From contig NW_003314278.1 in NCBI RefSeq assembly GCF_000143415.4, forward strand, positions 1,503,543-1,567,542: DNA of 64,000 nucleotides. The letters run 5' to 3'. Under the pieces are notes generated by a model that saw only the letters and a list, made by a program, of their open reading frames with translations, was not told the origin of the DNA and searched no databases. Both the position numbers and the translations under genes were made by a program. The DNA is from Selaginella moellendorffii. Lineage: Eukaryota; Streptophyta; Lycopodiopsida; Selaginellales; Selaginellaceae. This document shows, piece by piece, positions 44,781-56,772 of this stretch (its first letter is position 1; each line of letters begins with the position of its first letter).

Positions 44781-46663
44781 TCACGTCTCTCTGGTTAACC
44801 TCCTGGCTGTTGAAGCTGCTTGGAGTAACGCCATGGCGGTTTCGTCGTTTTTGAGTATCTGTGGCATAAAAAAGTTTCTTGAGAACAGAGAAAAGATAAG
44901 CATGAAAGAGCGCACCTCAGCTTTCGCTATATTGTTGAGCTGTTCTTGGCGTTTGATCTGCTCCTCCAGATCGAGTATCTTCCTAGACTCGGCTTGAATA
45001 ACTTCATCCGTGCGCCTATGACAAGGTGACAATGTTGCCTGACACTGGAGCTCGAAAAAACACTACTTACAATCTCTCCCTTTCGAGATCCGCACCATGC
45101 TTTTGTTGTTCTTTAATCCAGAACTGGTACTCCTTGGCCATAGCTTCCGCATCTTCCTGGAAAACTGTGTGAGAAGCTTTGTAACAATGAAATGACAAAG
45201 AATTACCTGTAGATAGTCTATAAACTTTCCGAGAGGACTTATAGCTTGGCACAGAGCTTGAATGCTTTCTCGTAACTTTTGCAACTGTTCTACGCACGAG
45301 TATTTGGTACCGAAGGAATAGACGCGAAAAGATACCTCTCACCTCGTCGCGTTTGCTGTCCGTCTCGACCTTGGTTCCACTTGGCTCCGTATACACTTCA
45401 GACAATTCCTCATCCTGGACGCTGTTCTTATCTGTGGGAACAATATCAGACACTTTTTCTATCGAGCTAGAAAAATAAAAAAGGAGAATCACAGACATTA
45501 TCATCTTTATCATCCATGTTTGAGCCCCGCTGGTTCTACCTGGAATTTGCCCAAGTCCGTGATCCTCAGTTTGTATCGGAGCTGCAACAAACACTTCCTG
45601 GAGCGACTAGAAAACCACAAAAAGAAGAAGCTGACCTTGGTGGCTGAGATCCAACTCTGTGGAAGCCATGCTCTCCGCTACAGCATCCTCTTCTTGCTCG
45701 TTCACAGCCCCAGGCGAATAGATAACTTGTACCTTGGTGGCATCCACAGGCTGTGGTGGTGTGGCCACTTCTTGGGTCCTCGTCTTGTTGGAAAGCTCTG
45801 CCGCGTCGGGAGAAGGACTGTAGATGGACCTCCTTAGCTTCTCGGATGATACAGACTGACTCGAGGAGGCGCTTTCACGAGATATGAGTCCACTGTAAAG
45901 CAATGCAAGTAACTTCGCGATCAAAAAGCTAAACCATTGCACAAAGAGGTACCTATGATCGGATGAAGGCATAAAGTCTCCAGCTAAACAGCGGTAGACA
46001 GCTTTTGCAGCTTTTTGGCTGTCTGTAGTGGCTGCTTGAGCCAGCATCTGTTCATAGAATTTTGTTTTAGTATATTTTTCCAAAGCATCAACAGCTCTTC
46101 ACTGGCCTGCAAGAAGACGTTGGTTTGCTCGGGTTCCAGCCCAGCCAGAATCTGTACGAAAGCCAAGTAGAAATCTCGAGGCCAAGATGGAAGAAACGAA
46201 AGAAAAAACGAAGGTATACCTTGGCTGGACGCACTGGAACGTTCGCATTTAGCGTAAGGCCAACGCAGTTGATGATCTTCGTGAGATAACGCAACTTAGC
46301 GTCCTTGTCCTAGAATTTTGACAAAGAACAATGCGAGGCTTCAATGCAAAGAACAATGCGCGAGGAAACAAATACAAAAGAAAGTACCTTAAGCTCCAAT
46401 GGAGCAAGCTCGTCGGCTGCGAAGAGTCCCTCTGCAAACCCGGTGCGTCGCGTAACCTGGAAACCAAGAAATTCTATTGCTCCAAAGAAAGAACTAGAAA
46501 AAAGAAAAACCGGGAAGACAATGCCGCAAACCTCAGAGACGATGTCGTGGAGGAATCGAAATGGCGGGCGCTTTAGCAGCGCCTCCGTGAGCTTTGGACG
46601 CTTCACGATTGGATCGATCCCGTGCTGGAGGAGGCGCTGCGTCGTCATCCAGTAGGCCTCCAT
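44781..46663 (-). CDS. IFT54: Intraflagellar transport protein 54 (TRAF3IP1/MIP-T3)
   Basis: Multi-exon gene for an IFT-B subunit that binds tubulin and kinesin and is needed for cilia. First exons: 46663-46532, 46456-46388, 46309-46220, 46151 onward, then about 45953, 45892 and so on to the stop at 44781. The N-terminal calponin-homology-like domain is well conserved: ALLKRPPFRFLHDIVSEV, GFAEGLFAADEL, DKDAKLRYLTKIINCVGL, VPVRPAKILAGLEPEQTNVFLQ. The middle is acidic/Ser-rich and hard to splice by eye. The C-terminus is the conserved coiled coil: ESIQALCQAISPLGKFIDYLQ, EDAEAMAKEYQFWIKEQQKH, then ILDLEEQIKRQEQ. The junction after VFLQ is ambiguous (GT donor one base into the next codon, or GC donor). 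In plants, ciliary genes remain only in lineages with swimming sperm. Confidence 0.9.
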
Positions 46664-46703
46664 TTTCTCACTCTCCTTTTCAAAAATTAGGGCTCCTCCC
46701 AAA

Positions 46704-46713
46704 GTTTAGGGTT
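46704..46713. promoter_or_regulatory. Telo-box-like motif in IFT54/DPH3 bidirectional promoter
   Basis: GTTTAGGGTT, 9 bp before the DPH3 ATG and 40 bp from the IFT54 ATG on the other strand. Confidence 0.45.
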
Positions 46714-46722
46714 CTTGGCGCA

Positions 46723-47085
46723 ATGTCTTACGACGATGTAGAGATCGAGGACATGGAGTGGAACGAATCGCTCACGGCGTACACCTATCCCTGCCCTTGC
46801 GGCGATCTCTTCCAGATCACAAAGGTAAGGCGCGGCGCCCGCTCGATCGCCTCGCCTCCAGTTGCTTACCCTCGCTCTCTCTCTAGGCGGAGCTCAAGAT
46901 CGGCGAGGAGTTCGCGAGGTGCCCAAGCTGTTCGCTTTATATCAGAGTGATCTACAACGCGGTAAGTCGATTCGAGTGTGTTGTTCTTGCGCTTCCTTCG
47001 CTGAGTGTGATTGTTTTGGCAGGAGGATTTCCAGGAGGAGAAAACTCCCATGAAGAAGAGCGCGCCAGTTCTTGTAGCATCTTAG
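46723..47085 (+). CDS. DPH3: Diphthamide biosynthesis protein 3 (CSL zinc finger)
   Basis: Three exons (46723-46824, 46887-46961, 47023-47085) encode 79 residues. Residues 1-60 are the CSL/DPH-type zinc finger: YDDVEIEDMEW, YPCPCGDLFQI, ELKIGEEFARCPSCSLYIRVIY, with the four zinc- or iron-binding Cys (CxC...CxxC). DPH3 (Kti11) donates electrons to the DPH1/DPH2 radical enzyme in the first step of diphthamide formation on eEF2, and also serves Elongator-dependent tRNA modification. Length equals the yeast and human proteins (about 82). Only 59 bp separate its ATG from that of divergent IFT54. Confidence 0.95.
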
Positions 47086-48930
47086 CGATCGAAGCCTCTC
47101 TCTCCTGTGAGTTCTTAGATCGATCACAGCATTTTGTCTAGTGAGATCAGCTTAGTTCTAGCGGCAAAACTAGATTTTGTTAGAAGTTTCACAGTGGAAC
47201 ACGCTAGAGAAAGGAAGATCTTTTCGCTCGCTTCTCTAGAGAGATCGATCGCTTTAACTTCTCTTGCTTGGCCGGGACCATAGAAAACTCGATCATCCAT
47301 CGTCCACGGGCGCAGTGGCCAAAACAGAGACGATGGAAGCGACACCTCTCCTAAACAACAAAGGCGTCGGCTTGTTTGCTTTCGCCGTTCCATCTTGTCC
47401 CACGCCCATCAAGAAAGAAGAAGAAAAAAAAAAGCATAGAAAAAAAAGCCCTTTTAAGTACAAAAATACCTTTTTTGATTAAAAAAAAAAAAAAGAGTAC
47501 CAGATAAAAAAACACCCAAGAAACTTAAGCTCTCTTTCAGTCCAGTCCTATATCTCCAGTAGCTGGGCGGTATTGCTTGTCTTGATCCTTGCATTGTGTC
47601 CTTGTCACTGGCAGCCTTTGGGCGAGCAAGGGCCATGATTTCTTTCGTGTGCCCGAGCTGATGCTTTGGAATATTCTCCGCCGGGCATATTCCCCGGGAA
47701 TAATCTCGCGAGGAGCTCGCGAGCAAGGAGAAAAACAAGTCCTTTGAATGCGTTTCGCCTATGCTGGCAATGATGTCTTCTTAGCAAAGCGCTCCTCCCG
47801 TGGGGACCCCAGAAAAAATTCTAGTTTTTCCTCTTTGCTTTCGTTGCTACGCTTGGATCCAAGCGAGTAGGAAAGTGGAAGAACAAAGCCAGCTCGCGCG
47901 AGCAGGGAGGAATTTTCTCCTTCGCCCCAGCCAGGGCTCCACCAGTTCTTCGCGAAAAAAAAAAAAAAAAAACATCAAATGGTTATCACATCGCGCACCT
48001 AGAATCGTACGAGCTATGGTGGAAATTCGAGGGTGGTAGAAGAAAATGGATGGAACTTGGCAGAAGAACACAAAGCACAGCGTTTTGGATGAACTTTTTC
48101 CCGTTTCTGCAACTTCACGATTTTTCCCTCTCGATCATCAATGCCAAACAATCTATTATCAATCTCCAGGAGACACGCTCGCTCGATCGAGGACGATCGA
48201 GGATCGTATTTATGAGAAGCTCGAAACTTTCTACTCCCTCTACTCCCGGGAGTTCTACCATGAGATCTTTGGCGATTTTCTCACACTTGCCAGCATCGTT
48301 GGTTGCTACCCACCTGGATTCGCGAACGCTCAAGTCGCCGCATCTCTCGCCGCGAGACGCGCCCGTTGGTTCCCGGGATGAGCTCAACGATGGAACTTTT
48401 GTAGAACATCTAGCTCGCAAGCAAAGTCGGGAATCTCTTTTTCTTTCTTTCCGGGAGAGCTGCGTGGATCGATTCGATACTTACATTAGAGAGGAGGAAA
48501 TACAAGCAAAGAAAAAGGGAACCAAACGATCTTTTGGAGAAAGGGAGAGATGATCTTGGCCAGCAATGCGCCTTATGATCTTGGAAGAAGTAGAGGAAGA
48601 GGAGAAGTCGCGCGAGAGAGATGACCCCGGCGTGTTCTTCATCTGTGTGTTGGTGACACGTCTGGGAAAATTCGGCTTGACTTGATTGCGCCGATCGATC
48701 GAATCGATGACTTGGAGATATGTACGAAAGCTCTGGAGATCACCACCGCTTCGCAACAACATCAAACTTGGTTCTTGGAACACAATCTCCTCCCCGGTAA
48801 CTATTACGAGAGTAAGATCGAACGAGAGAGAGAGAGAGAGAGCACTTGGGAGGAAGAAGAAAAGCTTGAAAACACGAAAACTAGGCCTAGGGAGGATGGC
48901 TGCGAGTAGACGAATGTTTCCTTCTTTCTC
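47086..48930. other. Intergenic region, no supported gene
   Basis: 1.8 kb between DPH3 and the aquaporin. It has A-homopolymers near 47480 and 47947, a GA repeat near 48823-48842, and open stretches on both strands around 48046-48550 that match nothing recognised. A small lineage-specific gene there cannot be excluded. Confidence 0.5.
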
Positions 48931-48932
48931 GA

Positions 48933-50059
48933 TCACGGGTGGCCATGGTGCTGGTGTGGAGGATTGCTGCGGAATGATCCCAAGGCCTTGAGCGCCGAGC
49001 CCGCTCTAAGCACGTATTGGTGATAGATCGCTGCCGCGGCAGCTCCAATGAAGGGGCCGACCCAGAAAATCCACTGGAAAAACAGAGAAAAACAGAGGAT
49101 TAGACCATGAACGAACAGAGCTCTCTTCCTCTCTCTCTCTTGTGCTTACTTGATCGTCCCATGAAACACTCTTGTTGAAGATCACCGCGGCTCCAAAACT
49201 CCTCGCCGGGTTGATGCCCGTTCCAGTGATTGGAATGGTGGCCAAGTGAACCATGAACACCGCGAATCCGATGGGAAGAGGAGCCAGCACCTGGAAAAAC
49301 ATTTCCCACACGAGCGCGACAGCAAGAAAACGATCAAAATCTCTGTTTTTTTGGTGTTCTTCCGAGAAAAAAGGAGGGAGGAGCTCGTGATTCTTACCGG
49401 GACGTGCGAGTCTCTGGCGACGCGCTTGGGATCCGTGGCCGAGAAGACGGTGTAGACGAGAACGAAGGTGCCAATGATCTCGGCTCCCAGCCCGGTTCCC
49501 GTGCTGTAGCCCCGTGCTCTTGCCACGGAGTTTGCTCCTCCCCCCTGCTGGACGTAGAAGCTCTTCTGGAAGCCCTTTGCGAGGCCGCAGCCAACGATCG
49601 CTCCCAGGCACTGCATGATCATGTAGAAGATCGCCCGGGGCAGCGAGACCTTGCGGGCGACGAAGAGGCCGAAGGTCACAGCCGGATTGATGTGTCCTCC
49701 TAGAGAAGTTTCAAGTTAGAAGATCTTCTAGACAGCTTGTGCTCGATCGGAAGAAGAGTGGAGAATTCACCTGAGATTCCTGCAGTGCAGTAGACAAGCA
49801 CGAAGATCATGCCTCCAAACGCCCACGCGATCCCCAGGAGGCCGACGCCACCGCAGTTTGCAGCGTTTCTCGAGTGGCCGATGACTGTCTGGACGGTGAT
49901 GTAGAGGAACAAGAGCGTGGCCACGAACTCGGCAATGCCGGCTCTGTAGAAGGACCATGAGCCAAACTCTTTGGGATCCACAAGCCGGGCCGGCGGTGGC
50001 TCCTCGTAATCCTTGGCCGTCACGAACGCCTCCGATTCCTTGCTCGCGTCCTTGGCCAT
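48933..50059 (-). CDS. PIP2: Plasma-membrane aquaporin, PIP2 type
   Basis: Four exons (50059-49771, 49699-49398, 49290-49150, 49073-48933), 290 residues. Six membrane helices with two half-helix NPA motifs: [10 protein letters not shown] (about 99-107) and [12 protein letters not shown] (about 222). PIP signatures are present: [89 protein letters not shown]. The Phe-His-Thr-Arg selectivity filter expected of water-specific PIPs can be read, as can the loop B ARKVS site phosphorylated in other PIPs. Short N-terminus and C-terminal LGSFRSNPP with the regulatory Ser sites indicate the PIP2 group. The 5' UTR/promoter is rich in GA repeats (50218-50250). Confidence 0.95.
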
Positions 50060-52840
50060 GCTCGATCGATCGCAGTTCTTGGGCGAATTCGAATTGGAGG
50101 AGGGGAAATGCGAGAGATGGAAGAGGGGACCTCTGCTTCCTGGCACACACAGAGTCTTATAAGAGAAAAAGCTAAAGAAAAGTTGGAGCTTGGCTTGGCT
50201 GGCGCACTCACAAGGCCGAGAGAGTGAGAGAGAGAAAGAGAGAGATAGAGGATCCTAAGAGAAAGAAAGAGGAAAAAAATTTCCTATCTTTTTCTTCTTT
50301 TGCCCCTTTTCGAGTTGAGCGCTAAGATTGGATCACACTATAGCTTTGGAGATGTGACGATCAAACACTCCGAGAATCACAGTGGAAGCGGGAGCTTTGC
50401 TTTTAGGTAAAGCTGCTCTCGTGATTTTAATCGTCCCGGGTTTGTGCTCGTGGTAAAAGCTTATCTTTTATACGAGGCCAGTGACAGGAGAGACGGGTGG
50501 TCCCCTCACTGACGCCGTCACCTATGGCCGTCAAAGGGACCACGACCGCACACTTGGCATGGATTACATTGAGAAAAATATTAGAATATTCCTGCTTTGG
50601 ATCAATCAATTTTGATCAATACAAGAGTTTGGCTGTATTGTTTTCGTGAACCCTATCGTATCTATCTCTCCTTCTTGCTTGAAGGGTCTAGAGTTTGCTA
50701 GAAGAAGAGATCTATTTAATGGAACTTTGGCATGTTGGTCCCCCCCTGGAAAACTCCCAAGTGTTTAATTCGCCATGTTTCGTACATAGGGCGCGCCGTA
50801 CGTGTGCATGGCGGGCGCGTCCGTACGATGCGAGGGCCATGTGGGCGCCCGTACGCCCGAATCAGGCCCGTTGGGGCGCCCTAACGGTCGGGGCCCTGCC
50901 AAATTCCCGGCCGAGCACGGGTGGGGCCCACCGCTGCCACGTGAGCGCTTCCTGACGCCAGCTGGGCGCACGGGGCTGGTCCCATCCGACCGACCATGTG
51001 GCCTCCAATGCTGCGCTGGCACGTCGGCATATGCATACACACAAACACACAACAGGGGAGGGCCTTATCAACAACATTCTTACTGTGATTTAAGATATGT
51101 TTAGCGCCACTTTTTAATCTTTGTTTTGGTTTTCTTTCCTACGTCGTTGCCACTGAAGGAGTTGGCTAGATGTCAAGCGTCATTTTAGGGCATTAAGCTG
51201 GATTTCATTATCAGTCGCCCTCAAAGGTGGCCGCACTTAGTTGTTTATGGTTATGATGATAGGGAGTTTCTTCTCTTTGAGCGGTGGTCTTTAGTGGAGT
51301 GTTTTGTGGAGAGGGAAGTGATCATAGCAGCTAAAACCACAGCCTCATCCGATTCCTCTCCACTCAGTGGGCGGGGACAAAATTGTACGTGGGTTTGAAA
51401 AGCTAGAGATGGAGAGATTTTGTGCAGAGAAAAATTGTATAATAGTAATGAGTGAACTTTCTGAGATTTATATCATATAAATCTTAAACTTTTTTTTTTG
51501 AGAACTTTACAATTTAAATAAAAACTCATTTAGGAGTTATGCATAAAATATTCTTCATACAAAATTGCTACATTTAAAAAACAAATTCCACCTTTATATG
51601 GATTATTGAGTTTTTTAATTATATCACTTTATCACATTGCCATAAAACAATATTATTTATATTTTAAATTTTCTTTTCTTTTATTATTATTATATTAGAA
51701 ACATTATCCATTTTTGAAAAAAATAAATCAGTTCCAATATTATATTTAATATTTTATTTAATATAAGGTTTTTGTGATCCATAAGGAAATGGTTATCCAT
51801 ATAGTGAAAGAAAAGTTACATAAAAACATAAGTTTGTCATTTCAACTATATGCTTCATGACATTATAACTATATTTTATGATTATATGGTATAATAAATT
51901 TAAGTAGAAAATAAAATTTTATAAAATAATAATAAATAACTTAGTTACTAGCTAGTCCAAAAAAAATGCATTAATCAATTAAAGATCAATCATTAAAAAA
52001 TATTAAAAATCAGTCATAACTTGATATTTTTATGCTCCAATTAATAGCTTCTTGATAAATGAGTGAGAAAAAGTTATCTACAATAAAATTATACTAAAAA
52101 TTGTTTAAAAAAATTCATTTAAATATAAAATTTTGAAGTAATTTTTAATATAATAAGTATTTTGTGTTAAATAGTTATCTCTTTGCAAGCACATTCCTAA
52201 ATTTTTTAAAATTAACATTAGTCAAAAGCACTAATAAATAATTAACCTCACGTTGTACACAAAATAGGTCCACAACAATCACAAACAACTCTACTCAAGA
52301 AAAGACTTGGTGAAAATGCAAGAACACCAAGATATACAAGCATCATCTTTAATATAATAGTTAAGCTATTCAATATCATAATTTAACAAAACTGTAAAAT
52401 AGTTTATATTTTTTTAATATATATAAGGATTTTGACATGGATCTGGTCATATTTTATTTTGGAGAGTTCTTGCCTATCACTTCAAAGATGCAAAAACTGG
52501 AAATTATTAGAAGATTATCACCTTAGATGCAAGTTATATATTTTCTTTTCTTTTAAATTTTTATAATTTTTGTAACTATGCCATATTAATATGTATATAT
52601 GTATGTTATTTTTTACATTAATATTATCACAAATTGAAAGAATGTAAAGGATGACTAAAATTCAATAGATCACACATGTTATTCTTTAAAAACTTAATGG
52701 TTGATAAGAGTTCAATTCTTATGATCCAAACCTGCACCATACCTCCATGATTCTACAATCCGTAATAAAAAGTAGCTTTGGTTTTTAGGTAGCATCGTAG
52801 CTAAAACTCTGCTTTGACAAACCAAGGTGTCAGAGGCTGA
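50060..52840. other. Intergenic region, mostly AT-rich
   Basis: Upstream of the aquaporin to 50760 is ordinary sequence. A GC-rich island follows (separate entry). From 51100 to 52750 the DNA is very AT-rich with long A/T runs and no open frames. No gene, RNA or array is recognised. Confidence 0.6.
50775..51060. other. GC-rich island with short inverted repeats
   Basis: About 285 bp of clearly higher GC than the DNA on its right. It includes a near-perfect 20-bp palindrome around ccgttggggcgccctaacgg (about 50868-50887) and repeated gtacg and gggcgcc words. Open frames exist on both strands but are typical of GC-rich DNA and match nothing. It may be an inserted element. Confidence 0.4.
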
Positions 52841-52858
52841 AAGCTCAAACGCATATGC

Positions 52859-55346
52859 TTACAATGCTGGAGAAGCAATCACGCTGGATAGCATTGTGTA
52901 GAGTCCAAGGCTCGCAAAATGAATCATCCAGTCAGCAATGGATGCCAAACCCACCTGCGATCACGCTTTTAACACATGCAAAAATCAAGTTAACAAATCT
53001 AAGCCTACCTGTTTAAAAATCTGAGGCAGAAGGCTTGGCCTGGTTAGCATAATCGATCCCAATGTCATAGCAAGTGGAAAAAACTGTATCACATCCTTAA
53101 AAAAAGAGAGAAAAAGAGATCAAAAGTAAGAAACTACGAAAATTGTATAGCAAAATACCTGGAGGAAAGGCCGAAGAACGGGATCCCCGAGTTTCTACAT
53201 GCCACAAAGTTAGAATCATTGAGACAAGGATCTCTCACTCCACCTCCATGCTTTCGAACGTTACTGAAAGGAGCTCGTTTATGAAGGAAGACGAAACACC
53301 AGCATCAGGTCGCACGGACATGGCCTTTTGCAGCAGCCATGCTCCACTGAGATTGGGCTGGAAGCCAAGAACGAGATTGATTCAATCTGTATGAATTTGG
53401 ATATCTCTTACCATGTAAGGATTCAAGAGCGAGAGGCTGTTCTTGTCCAGTTTGTCAGCCTCCAAAGCCTCGGTAATCCCTGTAAATCAAGTCATATAAT
53501 TCACCACCTGGATCTTCGCTTACCATTTGAAAGCCTTTGCAAGTTCCTTGCTATGCTCGCAAAACCACCAAACGAAACCGGAGATTGGATCCCGCTCGCG
53601 TCGCCAACTTGCAAAACTCTGTCGAAAGCTGCGGGCAAAGGACTGCGAGAAAAAAAAAGTGGTTAGCAACGAAACACGAATGAAGAGAAAAATGTGTCTA
53701 GATTTACCTGCTTCTGTAAGTTGGAAAAATTCCAAAGAGAACGCGCAGGACCTCGAGATCCTCAAGTTTCACCGCCTGGTATAATGCAATGTAGCGAAAG
53801 TTAAAAAGAAAGGAATGTTACTGACTTGGTATTCGGGCATTCGGTCCCAGTAATCTTCAAGCATGTCTTCGAGAGATGGACGACTGGCAGTCGCGTCCAT
53901 GTATGAAAACATGTACGTGGTGCGATCTCTTGGTCCCGAGCCTGCTGGAAATGCCTGCTAAGAAAGTAATTTAGCCGAGAGAGAAAGGAAAGAACGAAGA
54001 ACAAAGCAACCTCCCAAAAGTATTGAGTTTTCGAGTTCTTGATGGTTGTGAATGGAGAATTTGTGTAGATGATATCGCTGGTAGTGTTGGCATGGAATCC
54101 ACGAGCACAGCTCCCTACCACAAGGCAAACTCCATCCGGCGGACAACCTCTTCGTATCTAGATCACCAGAAAAATATCTTCAAACTTTTGATGTGATGAA
54201 GTTTCAATGTTGACGTTACCTGGCGAACAATCGGAGAGAAGTTTCCCATGGCATCGAGGACAAGCCTTGACAAAAGAACTCGCGCATCATCGAGTGATAT
54301 GATCTGACAAACAAATAAAAATCACGATGAAGAGAAAATTAAAAAGGATGGAAACTTACAGCACAATCGTTGTAAACAGCAATTTTCGAAGCTCCTGTTC
54401 CCTCGATAATCACTCCTCCGGCTTCCACAAATCTTTTCTTTAGCGTTTCGATCAAACGAGCTGGCCTGGAAGAACAAAAACAAAAGAAAAAACTTGAATT
54501 AATGACAAAGGTCGATCGAAGGAATTCACTACTTGCGAGATTCCAAGGTTGAGGATGTTCTTCACCCAAAGCTCCGAGCCTCCATCGAAGCCACAACGAT
54601 TCTGATAAAAATGAGAACTCAAAGACGGAAAGAAACGAGCAAGAATACCGGATTGAACTCAGCGGATATAACGCTTTCCAGCTCCGCGGGAGTAATCAAT
54701 CCAATGTCAACAAGCTCTTGGATCTCTTTTCTAGAAATGTTCCACTCTTGCGCACGCTGCAGCAATAGCGAGATCAAACTGGAGGTTATCAACGAGGAAG
54801 AGAAGAAACTACGCACCCCTCGCAAGACGTTCTTCTCCACGACAGCAACCTTGAATCCTTTCAATGCAAGTGCTGCCGCGAAGAAAATCCCAAGCGTTCC
54901 ACCACATACCACCACGTCGAATGCCATGGAAACTTCTCTCGAATTCGTCGGGCATTGAGCGTCGTGACGAGTGACAATCTCTGGAATAGTTCCTGAAACA
55001 TTCAAAGAATCTGGTTGGTCTTTCCACGAGAAGAGAGAGAGAGAGAGAGCACCTGATGCTCTAGACCGCAGGCGAAACCACAAATCGTCCAAACGCTTGA
55101 GCGCTTGATATGTGGAAGCACCACCCGCGCCTCCAGCCTCGCCATCGCTCACTGCTATGCTATCCATGATTCTCTGGGAGAATTGCGAGCTCCATGGTTG
55201 AGCATTGAAGAATCGAACACACATACCTGGGTTCTGGACTTGGTAGCAGCCACAGAAGAGGTAGAGCAACAAGAAACTCTACCGCAAACGCGGCGACGCA
55301 TTGGCGCTCTTCGTGGCAGCGCGGCGAATGGAATGGTAGTCGCCAT
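52859..55346 (-). CDS. Plastid-type FAD/NAD(P)-binding oxidoreductase
   Basis: Sixteen exons, 547 residues: 55346-55227, 55173-55053, 54992-54817, 54756-54649, 54601-54537, 54465-54360, 54303-54220, 54157-54011, 53954-53826, 53775-53708, 53642-53524, 53479-53412, 53357-53244, 53194-53159, 53095-53009, 52954-52859; phases agree. Matches a conserved plant/cyanobacterial family distantly related to lycopene cyclases, function not established. The N-terminus looks like a transit peptide (MATTIPFAALPRRAPMRRR). FAD site at about residue 118: FDVVVCGGTLGIFFAAALAL. Further blocks: PARLIETLKKRFVEAGGVIIEG, LVLDAMGNFSPIVRQ, LVVGSCARGF, TTYMFSYMD, FGIFPTYRSSPLPAAFDRVLQ, GDASGIQSPVSFGGF, KLGDPVLRPFLQDVIQF. 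The fifth intron begins GCAAGT. A frame upstream of 55346 allows another in-frame ATG at 55367. Confidence 0.93.
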
Positions 55347-55462
55347 TCCTATGCCCTTGTTGACCATTGTTGACTTTAAAGCATAATCAGGGAATTGCTC
55401 ATGCACACGTGCTCATGACCCTTTTTTTTTTCTTTTGTGTTAGAAATTTGTTCCATTAAAGA

Positions 55463-56660
55463 AAAAAATAATCTCCTTCTAGTTTCGGTGGTTTACACTT
55501 TAGTCTTCTAAGCTGTATATATCTACCTCGCAAAAACACATTTGTGTAAGCCTTGCAATAGGAAGTGAGCAGCAGTGTTGGAGGGATCCAGCTCAAAACC
55601 ATGTTTCGCAGCATCCTCTCCAACACCAACATCACACTGAAGCTTGCAAGCTCCAAGCTGAGCTCTTCAAGCAACCGGACATCCTGGAAAAAAGCTTCTA
55701 TGTCAGCTGGCCAGTTCTCGCCAACATATCCACAACACCTCCCTGGCTGGACCTATCCCATAGTCAAATTGCATGCTCCACAAACACTCAAGAGCTTGAT
55801 CTATTCATTCCAATGGCTGCAAGCGACCAACAAGCTCATGAAACTTATCCGGTTTGGCCTCACTACTTCCACTTCCATTTCTTGGAAAACTTTGAGCGAT
55901 TTGATACCATCTCCGGCGTGTGATGAAACACGTCCACGAGGTCATATCTCTGGCCTTCATTCTCTGGAAAATCTCTATGACTTTGGATAGATCTCCATGC
56001 TCAGCATGCACGGATAAGATTGCATTCCAGGAGCTCAGTGTCTTCTCCCCGTCTTCTCTCAAACAGAGTCTCCGATCCATCCAATTCGTGAGAGCTGCAA
56101 ACGAGCATGGTTGAGCAGCTTATTGAGTCCCAAGCGGGCATTCGATCGAACACACCCTTGGCGCTTTTATAATCTCCATTTTGTACCAGGACTACCATTA
56201 GACAGGTACGGTTCCAAGTTCCTCTCTGGAGTTTGCTTCCTTGAGATTACAGTTGTTGTCCACGAAAGCTTGGATCAATGCTGTCCAAGACGAGTGCTCC
56301 CGTATACTCGAAGGCTTCCTTGGCTTTAAACACGCCTCCACACTGCATATCAGCACACTAAAGGTCACGAGATTTTTCACGAGAGAAATTGTAGAGAATC
56401 TCCAAAGTGACCCCTTTGAGCATATGCGGAGACCATCCACACTAGTGGCTGGAACTTGGTCAAATAATCGTTTTGCGTCCTCAACACGGCCATTTGATGC
56501 AAAAACTGTGATTAAAACCGTAAAAGCGACGAGGTCCCAGAATGGCATCTTCGAAAACAGTTTTCCTCCCGTAGACTTCAAGCATTGTGTTCCAAGTGAT
56601 CATGTATGCTCTTCGATTTTTCTGAACTCAAAGATTCAAGGATGGAAAATTACAAGATCT
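55463..56660 (-). pseudogene. PPR pseudogene, copy A of the 7-9 kb PPR gene
   Basis: The minus strand matches the 3' two-thirds of the PPR gene at 6967-8874, including its 3' flank to about 55463. Matching blocks: LHKCV-type tail near 55530, WSMQLDYGIDP region, RDMTSWTC, FDRMPAWDSISCS, RLFDQVPATSV, VITWNTMLEV-like end near 56600. It has many stops, a frame break at FERRRGED (source: FESIPEKT) and a deletion of about 120 bp after NLKEAN, both also found in copy B. It is followed by a dead PEBP copy. Confidence 0.85.
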
Positions 56661-56772
56661 TCATGAAAATATCCTACACAGTATTCCATACTGTCTATTT
56701 CGAAAAATTATTTTGGTCCTTTAATAGAAATCTGACGAATTTAGATTACGACAAAACGAACAACAAATTCCA

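Noticed and set aside
48046-48553. Possible small gene between DPH3 and the aquaporin
   Set aside because: Two overlapping frames of 110-167 codons, but no conserved motif, no plausible splice model and nearby homopolymers; left as intergenic.
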